Part shown: piece by piece, positions 1-7,892 of the stretch
Numbering within the stretch: the stretch's first letter is position 1
How the letters are laid out: every line of letters starts with the position of its first letter
Origin: Hyphomicrobiales bacterium
Lineage (GTDB): Bacteria; Pseudomonadota; Alphaproteobacteria; Rhizobiales; Rhizobiaceae
DNA length: 64,000 bases
Assembly (NCBI GenBank): GCA_900472575.1
Contig: UCIV01000042.1
Location: forward strand, 62,001-126,000
Direction of reading: 5' to 3'
The notes under the pieces: model-generated
What the model saw: only the letters and a program-made list of their open reading frames with translations
Told to the model about the DNA's origin: nothing
Databases searched by the model: none
Made by a program: the position numbers and the translations under genes

Positions 1-1131
1 GCCGGAAAATCGACCTTGCTCAACAGGATGCTTCGCGATCCTGCGGCCAAGGATATCGCCGTCATCATCAACGAGTTCGGCGAGGTCGGGATCGACAATC
101 TATTGGTCGAGGCTTCCGGCGACTCGATGATCGAACTTTCGAACGGCTGCCTGTGCTGCACGGTGCGCGGCGAGCTGGTCGATACCTTGGCCTCGATGAT
201 GGACGCGATCCAGACCGGCCGCGCCAAGCCGATCACGCGTGTCGTCATCGAAACCACCGGCCTTGCCGACCCGGCGCCGGTGATGCAGTCGGTGATGGGC
301 AATCCGGTGATCGCCCAGAATTTCGAGCTCGAAGGCGTAGTGACGGTCGTTGATGCGGTCAATGGCCTTGCGACGCTCGACGCCCATGCGGAAGCGGTGA
401 AGCAGGTGGCGGTTGCCGACCGACTGATCGTCTCGAAACAGACGCTGGCGGATGCCGGGCAGTTGTCGGCCCTTCGTGCCCGGCTTGCCGCGCTCAATCC
501 GCGTGCGCCGCTTTCCGATGGCGACGATGCTTCCGTCAGCAGCCTGTCGATGCTGGCAAACGGACTTTATGATCCATCTTCGAAGATAGCGGATGTGGAT
601 CGCTGGCTGCGCGATGAGATTGCTGCCGATCATCACGACCATCATCACCACGATCATGATGATGAATGCGATTGCGGGCATGCCCATGATCACGGTCATC
701 ACCACACACACGACCATAGGCACCACCACCATCATCATGATGTGAGCCGTCATGGCGACGATATAAGGTCGTTTTCGATCGTGCATGACCGGCCGATCGA
801 TCCGATGGCGATCGACATGTTCATAGATCTCTTAAGATCCGCCCATGGCGAGAAGCTTCTGCGGATGAAGGCGGTGGTGAAGCTGTCGGACAATCCGGAG
901 CGGCCGCTGGTTCTGCATGGCGTGCAGGCGATCTTCCATCCACCGCAGCGTCTGCCGCGCTGGCCGGACGGTTCCGACCAGAAAACCCGGATGGTGTTGA
1001 TCACCAAGGGGCTGACGGAGGAATTCGTCGCAGATCTTTTCGCGGCGTTTACCGGCGAGCCGCGGCTCGACCGCCCGGACCGGGCGGCGCTGGAAGACAA
1101 TCCGCTGGCCGTGCCCGGCTTCAGCCGATAG
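1..1131 (+). CDS. CobW/COG0523 family GTPase metallochaperone (5' end missing)
   Basis: The gene is cut by the window edge: the first codons read AGKSTLLN, the second half of a Walker A P-loop. A CxCC metal motif (NGCLCC, near bases 142-159) follows, which is the hallmark of COG0523 metal-insertion GTPases. Bases about 631-750 encode a linker very rich in His with Asp and Cys, typical of Zn/Ni/Co-handling members, and the CobW C-terminal domain follows. Family members deliver metal using GTP. Candidates are a cobalamin-pathway CobW or a zinc chaperone; the His-rich linker fits either. cobS and cobT lie 9 kb downstream but are not in this operon. The stop overlaps the convergent tusA-like gene by 11 bases. 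Confidence 0.9.
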   Translation, partial: AGKSTLLNRMLRDPAAKDIAVIINEFGEVGIDNLLVEASGDSMIELSNGCLCCTVRGELVDTLASMMDAIQTGRAKPITRVVIETTGLADPAPVMQSVMGNPVIAQNFELEGVVTVVDAVNGLATLDAHAEAVKQVAVADRLIVSKQTLADAGQLSALRARLAALNPRAPLSDGDDASVSSLSMLANGLYDPSSKIADVDRWLRDEIAADHHDHHHHDHDDECDCGHAHDHGHHHTHDHRHHHHHHDVSRHGDDIRSFSIVHDRPIDPMAIDMFIDLLRSAHGEKLLRMKAVVKLSDNPERPLVLHGVQAIFHPPQRLPRWPDGSDQKTRMVLITKGLTEEFVADLFAAFTGEPRLDRPDRAALEDNPLAVPGFSR

Positions 1132-1369
1132 CAGAAACACCCTTGCGAATGATGAAGCGGTGGCCTTCCGCCGTCTTCTCGCTGTCTAGGAGTTCGTGAC
1201 CTTCCTGGCTGCAGAAATGCGGGATATCGATGCCTGCGAGCGGATCGGTGGTCTCCACGATGAGACGGTCGCCGTCATAAAGAGCTTTCAGCCTGCGACG
1301 GGTCTTCAGCACCGGCAGAGGGCATTTCAGCCCCCTGAGGTCATAGATCATGTCTGTCGGCGAGGTCAC
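1121..1369 (-). CDS. TusA/SirA-like sulfurtransferase
   Basis: This 82-residue protein is a small TusA-fold protein. It carries the family CPxP motif (LKCPLPVLKTRR, about residues 14-25), whose Cys would carry a persulfide for sulfur relay, for example to tRNA thiolation or molybdopterin synthesis. The length matches the family. Its start ATG overlaps the stop of the upstream L,D-transpeptidase gene (1366) by four bases, so the two are likely co-transcribed. Its 3' end overlaps the convergent CobW-type gene. The exact sulfur acceptor cannot be read from sequence. Confidence 0.88.
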   Translation of the reverse strand: MTSPTDMIYDLRGLKCPLPVLKTRRRLKALYDGDRLIVETTDPLAGIDIPHFCSQEGHELLDSEKTAEGHRFIIRKGVSAIG

Positions 1370-2688
1370 TGCTTGTCCCAGAACTTCCAGAAAGGCTTCT
1401 TGGCTTCGCTGACCGGTGCCGCGGGCGCTGCATAGGCGAGCGGGTTCATCGGGTTTTGTTCGGGAACCGGAACAGCTGCCGTGCGGCCTTCTGCGGTCTG
1501 GATCGTCGGTGCGCCCGTGCTGGCGACGGTTGCACCTGTCGCAGCCGGAATGGCGCCGGTTGCTGCCGGCAGGCGATCCTGCTTCATGCGCTCGGCAACG
1601 GTTGCCGGCTGCGGAGCGGCAGAAAGCGAAGCTAGCTGGGTCGATGCGGGCTTCGGCTGGCCGGCAGCCATGCGCTTCTGCATCATTTCCTGGAATTCGG
1701 ACTGGCTCATCAGCTTGCCGGCTTCGAGCGAGGTTCCTGTCGGTGCGTAGGCGAGTTCGCGGCCCTTGCGCTTTTCAGCAACGACTGCCTTGCGTTCGGC
1801 TTCGCTCGGCTCGTACCAGACCTTCTTGCCAAGCTTGTCGACGGCCTTTTCGAAAGCCACGTCATACGTCTTGTTGTAGGAGGAAAGAGCCGAAACCAGT
1901 GCCGGCGGTGTCGACATGTCCGGGCAGGCAGCGGCTGCGCTGAGCGGCCCCTTGGCCTCCTGGTTGAAGACGTATTTCTTGCCGCAGACCGCCACTTCCG
2001 GCGGGCGCTTGGTGACTTCGAAATTGTCGTAGCCGACCTTGACCATTTTCCAGAAGTCGCTGTGCTCGCTATCGCGATGGCGCGCCATGTTTTCCGCCGT
2101 CATGCGGAAGGGCAGGGCCTGCAGCTGCACGGAGGTCTGGCCGCCCTTGAAAGCGTCACGGGCGAAGGCATAGATCTCAAGGATCTGCTCGTCGGTCATC
2201 GAATAGCAGCCCGACGACGAACAGGCGCCGTGGATCATCAGGTTCGTACCGTTGCGTCCGTTGGCTGCATCGTAGCGGTTCGGGAAGCCGGTGTTGATCG
2301 CGAGATAATATTGCGAGTTCGGGTTCAGGTGCGCCGGCGTCAGGCTGTAGAAACCTTCGGGTGCCTGACGGTCACCTTCCTTGATCTTCGGGCCGAGCTT
2401 TCCCGACCACGCGCAGATGTCGTAGCTCTTGATCACCTCGAAGCGGTTGTCCGCTTTCGCCTTCCAGATTTCCAGCTTGCCCTCTTCCTTGAGGATGCGG
2501 ATCATGATCGGCGAATTGCGCGGCATGTTCTTCGCCTGCATGTCGGCGACGATCTTTGCCGGCAGAGGCTGCTCGACCTTGTTCTTGACCTTGGAAATGT
2601 CGACGCTGGTCGCTGAATCCAGCGTATCGTTGCAGCCTGTAAGGGCTGTTGCAACCAGAAGAGCGAGGGCGATGTGCTTCAGACGCAT
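1366..2688 (-). CDS. YkuD-type L,D-transpeptidase lipoprotein
   Basis: This 440-residue envelope protein has a lipoprotein signal: MRLKHIALALLVATALTGC ends in a lipobox with Cys19. Around residues 150-160 it has the YkuD catalytic signature HGACSSSGC, with the nucleophile Cys in SxGC. Such enzymes crosslink peptidoglycan at meso-DAP or attach proteins to it. The C-terminal third is Ala/Pro/Gln-rich and low in complexity. I chose the ATG at 2688 because it puts the signal peptide at the terminus; an in-frame ATG at 2703 adds MWSVP and is possible. An open frame continues upstream to 2865, but its residues look non-coding. The downstream tusA-like gene overlaps the stop. Confidence 0.85.
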   Translation of the reverse strand: MRLKHIALALLVATALTGCNDTLDSATSVDISKVKNKVEQPLPAKIVADMQAKNMPRNSPIMIRILKEEGKLEIWKAKADNRFEVIKSYDICAWSGKLGPKIKEGDRQAPEGFYSLTPAHLNPNSQYYLAINTGFPNRYDAANGRNGTNLMIHGACSSSGCYSMTDEQILEIYAFARDAFKGGQTSVQLQALPFRMTAENMARHRDSEHSDFWKMVKVGYDNFEVTKRPPEVAVCGKKYVFNQEAKGPLSAAAACPDMSTPPALVSALSSYNKTYDVAFEKAVDKLGKKVWYEPSEAERKAVVAEKRKGRELAYAPTGTSLEAGKLMSQSEFQEMMQKRMAAGQPKPASTQLASLSAAPQPATVAERMKQDRLPAATGAIPAATGATVASTGAPTIQTAEGRTAAVPVPEQNPMNPLAYAAPAAPVSEAKKPFWKFWDKQ

Positions 2689-2865
2689 CGGAACGGACCA
2701 CATATCTAGTTCGTCATCAAACCGGGGGCAGAGGCGTGCGATAATGATACGGTAAGCTTTACATTTTCTTAACCGCTCAAAATCGCCTGTCCAGCAAAAC
2801 CTCCGCGCTCCACTGTTATGATCAATGTGGCCGAAATTGGCAACCTTCGATGAAGAAGGCGACAA

Positions 2866-3819
2866 TTAGAGGTTCCGGCCGATTTCCAGGAATTTCTGGC
2901 GGCGTGCGTTGCGTACTTCTTCGCCCGAGAGCTTCGAAAGGTCTGTCAGAGCCGACGAAATGACCTTGCCGGCAGCATCCATGACCGTGACCGGCTCGCG
3001 ATGCGCACCGCCATTCGGTTCCGGAATGATGTCGTCGATAATGCCGAGGCCCTTCAGGTCCTGCGCGGTAATCTTCATGTTGGTCGCCGCTTCGCGGGCG
3101 CGTGTCGAATCGCGCCAGAGAATTGAGGCTGCACCTTCTGGCGAAATGACCGAATAGATCGAATGTTCGAGCATGTAGACGCGGTTGCCGGTAGCGATCG
3201 CGATTGCGCCGCCCGAGCCGCCTTCGCCGATGACGATCGAGATCATCGGAACTTTCAGGCCAAGGCACATCTCCGTCGAACGGGCGATGGCTTCAGCCTG
3301 GCCGCGCTCTTCCGCCCCAACGCCCGGATAGGCACCGGCCGTGTCGACAAGGCTGATAACGGGAAGGCCAAAACGGTCGGCCATTTCCATGATACGGATC
3401 GCCTTGCGGTATCCTTCAGGACGCGGGCTGCCGAAATTGTGCTTCAGGCGAGTCTTGGTGTCGCTACCCTTTTCCTGGCCAATCAGGGCGACCGGAATAC
3501 CGTTGAAGCGGGCAAGGCCTGCCTGGATGGCGGCGTCCTCGCCGAAATTGCGGTCACCGGCGAGCGGCGTGAATTCGGTGAACAGATGCGCCGCGTAATC
3601 GACGAAATGCGGGCGCTGCGGATGACGTGCAACTTGAGTCTTTTCCCAGGCACCGAGCTTGGAATAGATCTCGCGGGTGGCTTCCTTGACGCGCGCCTCG
3701 AGCCTGGTGATTTCGTCCGACGTGTCGATGCTCTCGTCTTCGGTCGCGAGCTTCTTCAGCTCGTGAATCTTGCCCTCGAGGTCCGAGATGGGCTTTTCGA
3801 AATCGAGATAAGTCTGCAT
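2866..3819 (-). CDS. accA: Acetyl-CoA carboxylase carboxyltransferase subunit alpha
   Basis: AccA with AccD forms the carboxyltransferase that moves CO2 from carboxybiotin to acetyl-CoA, the first step of fatty-acid synthesis. The 317-residue product starting MQTYLDFEKPISDLEGKI is the usual length and start for rhizobial AccA. The frame extends 18 codons upstream (to 3873), but those residues are not typical of AccA. Conserved crotonase-fold segments are visible, including DTAGAYPG and the glycine-rich GEGGSGGA oxyanion region. The gene follows xerD by 63 bases on the same strand. Confidence 0.97.
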   Translation of the reverse strand: MQTYLDFEKPISDLEGKIHELKKLATEDESIDTSDEITRLEARVKEATREIYSKLGAWEKTQVARHPQRPHFVDYAAHLFTEFTPLAGDRNFGEDAAIQAGLARFNGIPVALIGQEKGSDTKTRLKHNFGSPRPEGYRKAIRIMEMADRFGLPVISLVDTAGAYPGVGAEERGQAEAIARSTEMCLGLKVPMISIVIGEGGSGGAIAIATGNRVYMLEHSIYSVISPEGAASILWRDSTRAREAATNMKITAQDLKGLGIIDDIIPEPNGGAHREPVTVMDAAGKVISSALTDLSKLSGEEVRNARRQKFLEIGRNL

Positions 3820-3882
3820 CAGATCCGGTTTCCCGTTGTTTTCCCATGGGAACGTAGAGCTCCCATTTTTCATTTGGGGCTT

Positions 3883-4827
3883 CTAATCCCGGTTTTTGGC
3901 TTCTTTTGCAAGGGGGTGATGTGTTTCCACCAGTTGACGAAGCCTTTCTTCCAGCACATGCGTATATATCTGAGTGGTCGAAATGTCTGAATGTCCAAGC
4001 AGTTCCTGTACCACGCGCAGGTCTGCGCCATGCGCCAAAAGATGGCTGGCAAAGGCGTGGCGCATGACATGCGGCGATATGGACGCGGCCTTTATGCCGG
4101 CCCTTGCCGCCAATCCCTTGAGGTCGCGGGCAAAGACCTGGCGCGGTAAGTAACCCGCGCTGCCATGCGAGGGGAACAGCCACGGGCTGGGCTCGCCATC
4201 GGTTCCCGCCGCCTTCTTCGCTTCGCCGTAGGATTTCAGTGCTGCGATCGAAGATCGCGACAGCGGAACGAGCCGTTCCTTGTTGCCCTTTCCGCGGATC
4301 ATTAGAAAACGCCCGTCCTGTTCGAGCACTTTCAGCGGCAGGGAGACGAGTTCGCTGACGCGCATGCCGGTTGCGTAGAGCAGTTCCAGCAGCGCCAGCA
4401 TGCGCAGGCGGTTGAGGCGATCCTTTGCGGGTTCGGCCGCTTCCAGTGCTGCGCGTTCCAGAAGCCGGGTGACATCCGCCTCGCTCAGGTTTTTCGGCAG
4501 GGCGCGCTGTTTCTTCGGTGCATCGAGCACTGCGGTCGGATCGTCGCCGCGCAGGCCTTCCGCATAAAGAAACTTGTAGAACTGGCGCATGGCGGAGAGC
4601 CTGCGCGCCTGAGAGGAGGGCGCAAAGGCGCGTTTTCCCAGATTGGCAAGATAGGCTGACAGGTTTTTGCTTTCGGCCAGAAGCGGCGTGGTCTTGTGGG
4701 AAATCAGGAAATCATAGAGGTCGTCCAGATCCCGTCGGTAGCTTTGAAGCGTGTTTTCGGCAGCGCCCCGTTCTGCGCTCAGCATTTCCAGAAAAGCTTC
4801 TATATGGGCAGCGGACAGATCTCGCAT
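3883..4827 (-). CDS. xerD: Site-specific tyrosine recombinase XerD
   Basis: XerD with XerC resolves chromosome dimers at dif. This 314-residue protein has an N-terminal SAM-like DNA-binding domain (residues 1-90) and a C-terminal catalytic domain. Catalytic residues are visible: Arg in ATGMRVSEL, HVMRH (HxxR), LLGHSDISTT and the nucleophile Tyr in TQIYTHV near the end. Its length is typical. The ATG at 4827 gives the family start MRDLSAAHIEAFLEML; upstream in-frame codons read through the small membrane-protein gene and are not XerD. That small gene ends only 14 bases before this start, so the two are probably co-transcribed. Confidence 0.95.
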   Translation of the reverse strand: MRDLSAAHIEAFLEMLSAERGAAENTLQSYRRDLDDLYDFLISHKTTPLLAESKNLSAYLANLGKRAFAPSSQARRLSAMRQFYKFLYAEGLRGDDPTAVLDAPKKQRALPKNLSEADVTRLLERAALEAAEPAKDRLNRLRMLALLELLYATGMRVSELVSLPLKVLEQDGRFLMIRGKGNKERLVPLSRSSIAALKSYGEAKKAAGTDGEPSPWLFPSHGSAGYLPRQVFARDLKGLAARAGIKAASISPHVMRHAFASHLLAHGADLRVVQELLGHSDISTTQIYTHVLEERLRQLVETHHPLAKEAKNRD

Positions 4828-4841
4828 GAGAATGGCCTCGC

Positions 4842-4997
4842 CTATTGCTGCGCGGGCGGGTTGAGCCGTTCGGAGGGGACCCTGATGGTGATTTCGCGGT
4901 CTTTCGGCTCGACCAGCACCACGAGCGCGACCATGCTGCCATAGATCACGCCGGCAATGGCAGCCAGGATGAACAGGAAGCGGAAGAGAGTGGGCAT
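4842..4997 (-). CDS. Small single-helix membrane protein (51 aa)
   Basis: The reading frame begins ATG with MPTLFRFLFILAAIAGVIYG, continues with a second part of the hydrophobic segment and ends PSERLNPPAQQ before a TAG stop. A single N-terminal membrane helix (about residues 5-29) is followed by a short charged tail containing EPKDREITIRVP. It sits directly upstream of xerD, 14 bases away, on the same strand. I recall small proteins of this kind at this position in rhizobia but can assign no function. Regular hydrophobic pattern and operon-like placement support it as a real gene. Confidence 0.72.
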   Translation of the reverse strand: MPTLFRFLFILAAIAGVIYGSMVALVVLVEPKDREITIRVPSERLNPPAQQ

Positions 4998-5102
4998 GAA
5001 AAGGCTCCGTATCGTTACGGCGCACTATAGCCCGAATGGTTTACAGATCGACAAGAACTGCATCTGCGGCGTGATCTTGAGGGATCTGGTCGCGTGCGTG
5101 GC

Positions 5103-5130
5103 TTGACGCTGAATGAACATTTGTTGATAC
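5103..5130 (+). promoter_or_regulatory. Putative sigma-70 promoter for aroK-aroB
   Basis: A TTGACG -35 box (5103-5108) is separated by 16 bases from TGATAC (5125-5130), 23 bases before the aroK ATG. It lies in the divergent gap between the small membrane-protein gene and aroK. The -10 box is only a moderate match. Confidence 0.45.
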
Positions 5131-5153
5131 CGTTTTTGCGAACGGACGGCATC

Positions 5154-5774
5154 ATGAGTGAAGAACTAACAGTCGAGCGACAGACATTACGGGACCAGGC
5201 TCGCGAAGCGCTCGGCGACCGCAACCTGATTTTTGTCGGCCTGATGGGTGCGGGCAAGTCGGTTATCGGCCGGCTGGTCGCCCAGACGCTCGGAATTCCG
5301 TTTGTCGATACCGACGCGGAAATCGAGTCCGTTTCCAGGATGACGATCGCGGAACTGTTTTCACAATATGGTGAGACGGAGTTCCGGGCGCTGGAAACGC
5401 GGGTGGTTGAACGGCTGCTGAAACAGGGGCCGCGGGTCGTATCCACAGGCGGTGGCGCCTTCATCAATGAAGCGACCCGCGCCCAGATCAAACAGGGCGG
5501 CCTGTCGATCTGGCTGAATGCCGATCTCGATACATTGTGGGACCGGGTCAGCCGGCGAGACCACCGTCCGCTGCTTAAAACCGAAAATCCAAGACAGACG
5601 CTGGAGAACCTGATGATCCAGCGTTACCCGATTTATGCCGAGGCCGATCTGACGGTGATGTCGGTGAATATTCGCAAGGAATTGATGGCCAACGCGGTTC
5701 TGGAGGCAATTACCGGTTTGGCTCAATCCGGTGTGGTCCAGTCCGATCCGGCCCAACAAGGTGATACAGAATGA
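5154..5774 (+). CDS. aroK: Shikimate kinase
   Basis: This enzyme phosphorylates shikimate at O3 with ATP in the aromatic amino-acid pathway. The 206-residue protein has a Walker A motif (LMGAGKSVIGR, about residues 30-40), the DTDAEIE substrate-binding Asp, the STGGGAF motif and the RHP-like lid Arg region (RRDHRPLL). I placed the start at MSEELTVERQ; the frame is open 20 codons further upstream, but that region holds the putative promoter. The stop overlaps aroB by four bases (ATGA), indicating translational coupling. Confidence 0.95.
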   Translation: MSEELTVERQTLRDQAREALGDRNLIFVGLMGAGKSVIGRLVAQTLGIPFVDTDAEIESVSRMTIAELFSQYGETEFRALETRVVERLLKQGPRVVSTGGGAFINEATRAQIKQGGLSIWLNADLDTLWDRVSRRDHRPLLKTENPRQTLENLMIQRYPIYAEADLTVMSVNIRKELMANAVLEAITGLAQSGVVQSDPAQQGDTE

Positions 5775-6901
5775 CAGTGCAGTCCCGATCCCCCGAACGC
5801 CTTGTGCATGTGCCGCTCGGAGACCGGGCCTACGATATCCTGATCGGTCCGGGATTGCTGGCCCGTGCCGGCGGCGAGATCACCTCGCGGCTCAAGGGAC
5901 GCAAGGCTGCGATCATCACCGACGAACATGTCGCCCCGCTCTATCTCGAAGCCCTGATGGATGCGCTGCAGACCGACGGTATCGAAGCCGTGTCGCTGAC
6001 GCTGCCTGCCGGGGAGAAGACCAAGAGCTTCGATCATCTGGCAACCGTCTGCGACATGGTGCTCGCGGCCCGCATCGAGCGCAATGACGCGGTGATCGCG
6101 CTCGGCGGCGGCGTGATCGGCGACCTTGCCGGTTTTGCGGCCGGTATCGTGCGCCGCGGCGTGCGCTTCGTGCAGATCCCGACCTCGCTTCTGTCGCAGG
6201 TCGACAGTTCCGTTGGCGGCAAGACCGGCGTCAATTCGCGCCACGGCAAGAACCTGCTCGGCGTGTTCCACCAGCCGGATCTGGTTCTGGCCGACACATC
6301 CATTCTCGATACGCTTTCGCCGCGTGAATTCCGCGCCGGTTATGCGGAAGTGGCGAAATACGGGCTGATCGACAATCCGGCCTTTTTCGAATGGCTGGAG
6401 AAGAACTGGAAACAAGTTTTCGAAGGCGGCCCGGAGCGGATCGAGGCAATCGCCGTCAGCTGCCAGTCCAAGGCCGATGTCGTCGTCGAGGACGAACGCG
6501 AGATGGGGCGTCGCGCGCTGCTCAATCTCGGCCATACATTCGGTCACGCGCTGGAAGCGGCCACGCAGTATGACAGCGCAAGGCTGGTGCATGGCGAAGG
6601 TGTGGCGATCGGCATGGTTCTGGCGCATGAATTCTCCACCCGCCTCAATCTCGCAAGCCCGGATGACGCAAAGCGCGTCGAGGCGCATCTGAAGGCTGTC
6701 GGCCTGCCGACCAGGATGAGTGAGATTCCGGGTGATCTGCCGGGTGCGGACGTGCTTCTCGATGCGATCATGCAGGATAAGAAGGTGAAGGGCGGCAAGC
6801 TGACCTTTATTCTCACCCGCGGTATCGGCCAGTCATTTGTCGCTGACGATGTTCCATCTTCGGAAGTCCTGAGCTTCCTGAAAGAAAAGCTCGCAAAATG
6901 A
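5771..6901 (+). CDS. aroB: 3-dehydroquinate synthase
   Basis: AroB converts DAHP to 3-dehydroquinate, the second step of the shikimate pathway, using NAD+ and a divalent metal. The 376-residue protein shows the NAD-binding GGGVIGDLAGFAA block, SLLSQVDSSVGGKTGVN and the metal-ligand regions NLGHTFGHALE and VHGEGVAIGM. The sequence is intact and of standard length. It is coupled to aroK upstream, and its TGA overlaps the ATG of the next gene. The aroK-aroB-CorC order is common in rhizobia. Confidence 0.97.
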   Translation: MTVQSRSPERLVHVPLGDRAYDILIGPGLLARAGGEITSRLKGRKAAIITDEHVAPLYLEALMDALQTDGIEAVSLTLPAGEKTKSFDHLATVCDMVLAARIERNDAVIALGGGVIGDLAGFAAGIVRRGVRFVQIPTSLLSQVDSSVGGKTGVNSRHGKNLLGVFHQPDLVLADTSILDTLSPREFRAGYAEVAKYGLIDNPAFFEWLEKNWKQVFEGGPERIEAIAVSCQSKADVVVEDEREMGRRALLNLGHTFGHALEAATQYDSARLVHGEGVAIGMVLAHEFSTRLNLASPDDAKRVEAHLKAVGLPTRMSEIPGDLPGADVLLDAIMQDKKVKGGKLTFILTRGIGQSFVADDVPSSEVLSFLKEKLAK

Positions 6902-7785
6902 CAGCTGTCGGCGGCCTCCTTTCGCGCAGCATAAACGCGGTCATCCGTGGGCTGATGCGTGCGACCGGGACATCGCTCAACGGCCAAACGCTGACACTCT
7001 GTGGTCATGACGAGCTGCATGCCGCGCTCGATGCCATGCATCGGGAGGGCAATTTCGGTGCCGAGGACCGCGACCGGCTGAGCGAGCTGTTCGATCTCAT
7101 CGAACTTGAAGTTTCCGACGTGATGCGCCACCGCATGGCCATGGTCGCCGTTAATGCGGATGATCCGGCGGACGTGATCGTGCGCACGGTGCTCGAAAGC
7201 CCCTATACCCGCATGCCGGTGTGGCGCAATTCGACTGAAAACATCATCGGCGTGGTGCATGCCAAGGACCTGCTGCGCGCGCTTCTGGAGCCGGACACGA
7301 CGCCGGCCGATGTCGATATTTTGAAAATCATGCAGAAGCCGTGGTTCGTGCCCGACAGCACGAGTCTCAAGGACCAGCTTGCGGCCTTCCTGAAGCGAAA
7401 GGTGCATTTCGCCGTCGTGGTCGACGAATATGGCGAGGTGCAGGGCATCGTCACACTGGAAGACATCATGGAAGAGATCGTCGGCGACATTGCCGATGAA
7501 CACGATGTCGAGATCCAGGGCGTGCGCAAGGAAGCTAACGGTTCGGTCGTGGTGGACGGATCGGTGACTATCCGCGACCTCAACCGTGCGCTCGGCTGGG
7601 ACCTGCCGGATGGCGATGCGACGACGATCGCGGGTCTCGTCATCAACTCATCCATGCTCATTCCCGAAGAACGGCAGGCGTTTACCTTCTACGGCAAGCG
7701 CTTCATCGTGATGAAGCGGGAGAAGAACCGGATCACCCGGCTGAGGATCAGGCCGGCGGACGATGCGGTGCCGGCTGCGGAGTAG
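6898..7785 (+). CDS. CorC/HlyC-type CBS-domain protein lacking the DUF21 membrane domain
   Basis: The 295-residue product contains a CBS pair (about residues 70-200: VSDVMRHRMAMVAV, SPYTRMPVW, VVVDEYGEVQGIVTLEDIMEEIVGDI) and a C-terminal CorC_HlyC domain (DGSVTIRDLNRALGW, residues 220-280). Relatives behind aroB in rhizobia are, as I recall, about 430 residues, with an N-terminal DUF21/CNNM domain of several membrane helices. Here the protein starts about where that domain ends; no membrane segment remains. The ATGA overlap with aroB leaves no room for a missing N-terminus. It is either a recent deletion product or a soluble CBS/CorC protein. Ion transport should not be assumed. Confidence 0.85.
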   Translation: MTAVGGLLSRSINAVIRGLMRATGTSLNGQTLTLCGHDELHAALDAMHREGNFGAEDRDRLSELFDLIELEVSDVMRHRMAMVAVNADDPADVIVRTVLESPYTRMPVWRNSTENIIGVVHAKDLLRALLEPDTTPADVDILKIMQKPWFVPDSTSLKDQLAAFLKRKVHFAVVVDEYGEVQGIVTLEDIMEEIVGDIADEHDVEIQGVRKEANGSVVVDGSVTIRDLNRALGWDLPDGDATTIAGLVINSSMLIPEERQAFTFYGKRFIVMKREKNRITRLRIRPADDAVPAAE

Positions 7786-7892
7786 TTCGGCTCGGGCGGC
7801 GTGCGCAATGCCGACAAATGATCACAAAAGCTTAGCTCAATCTTTAGTTTTGTAACCTAACGCCGGCACTACCGTATGTTTAAGGTATTGCC

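Noticed and set aside
100..786. Long minus-strand open frame over the CobW-type gene
   Set aside because: It mirrors the His-rich coding region (runs of Met/Val/Ile); the plus strand has clear family motifs.
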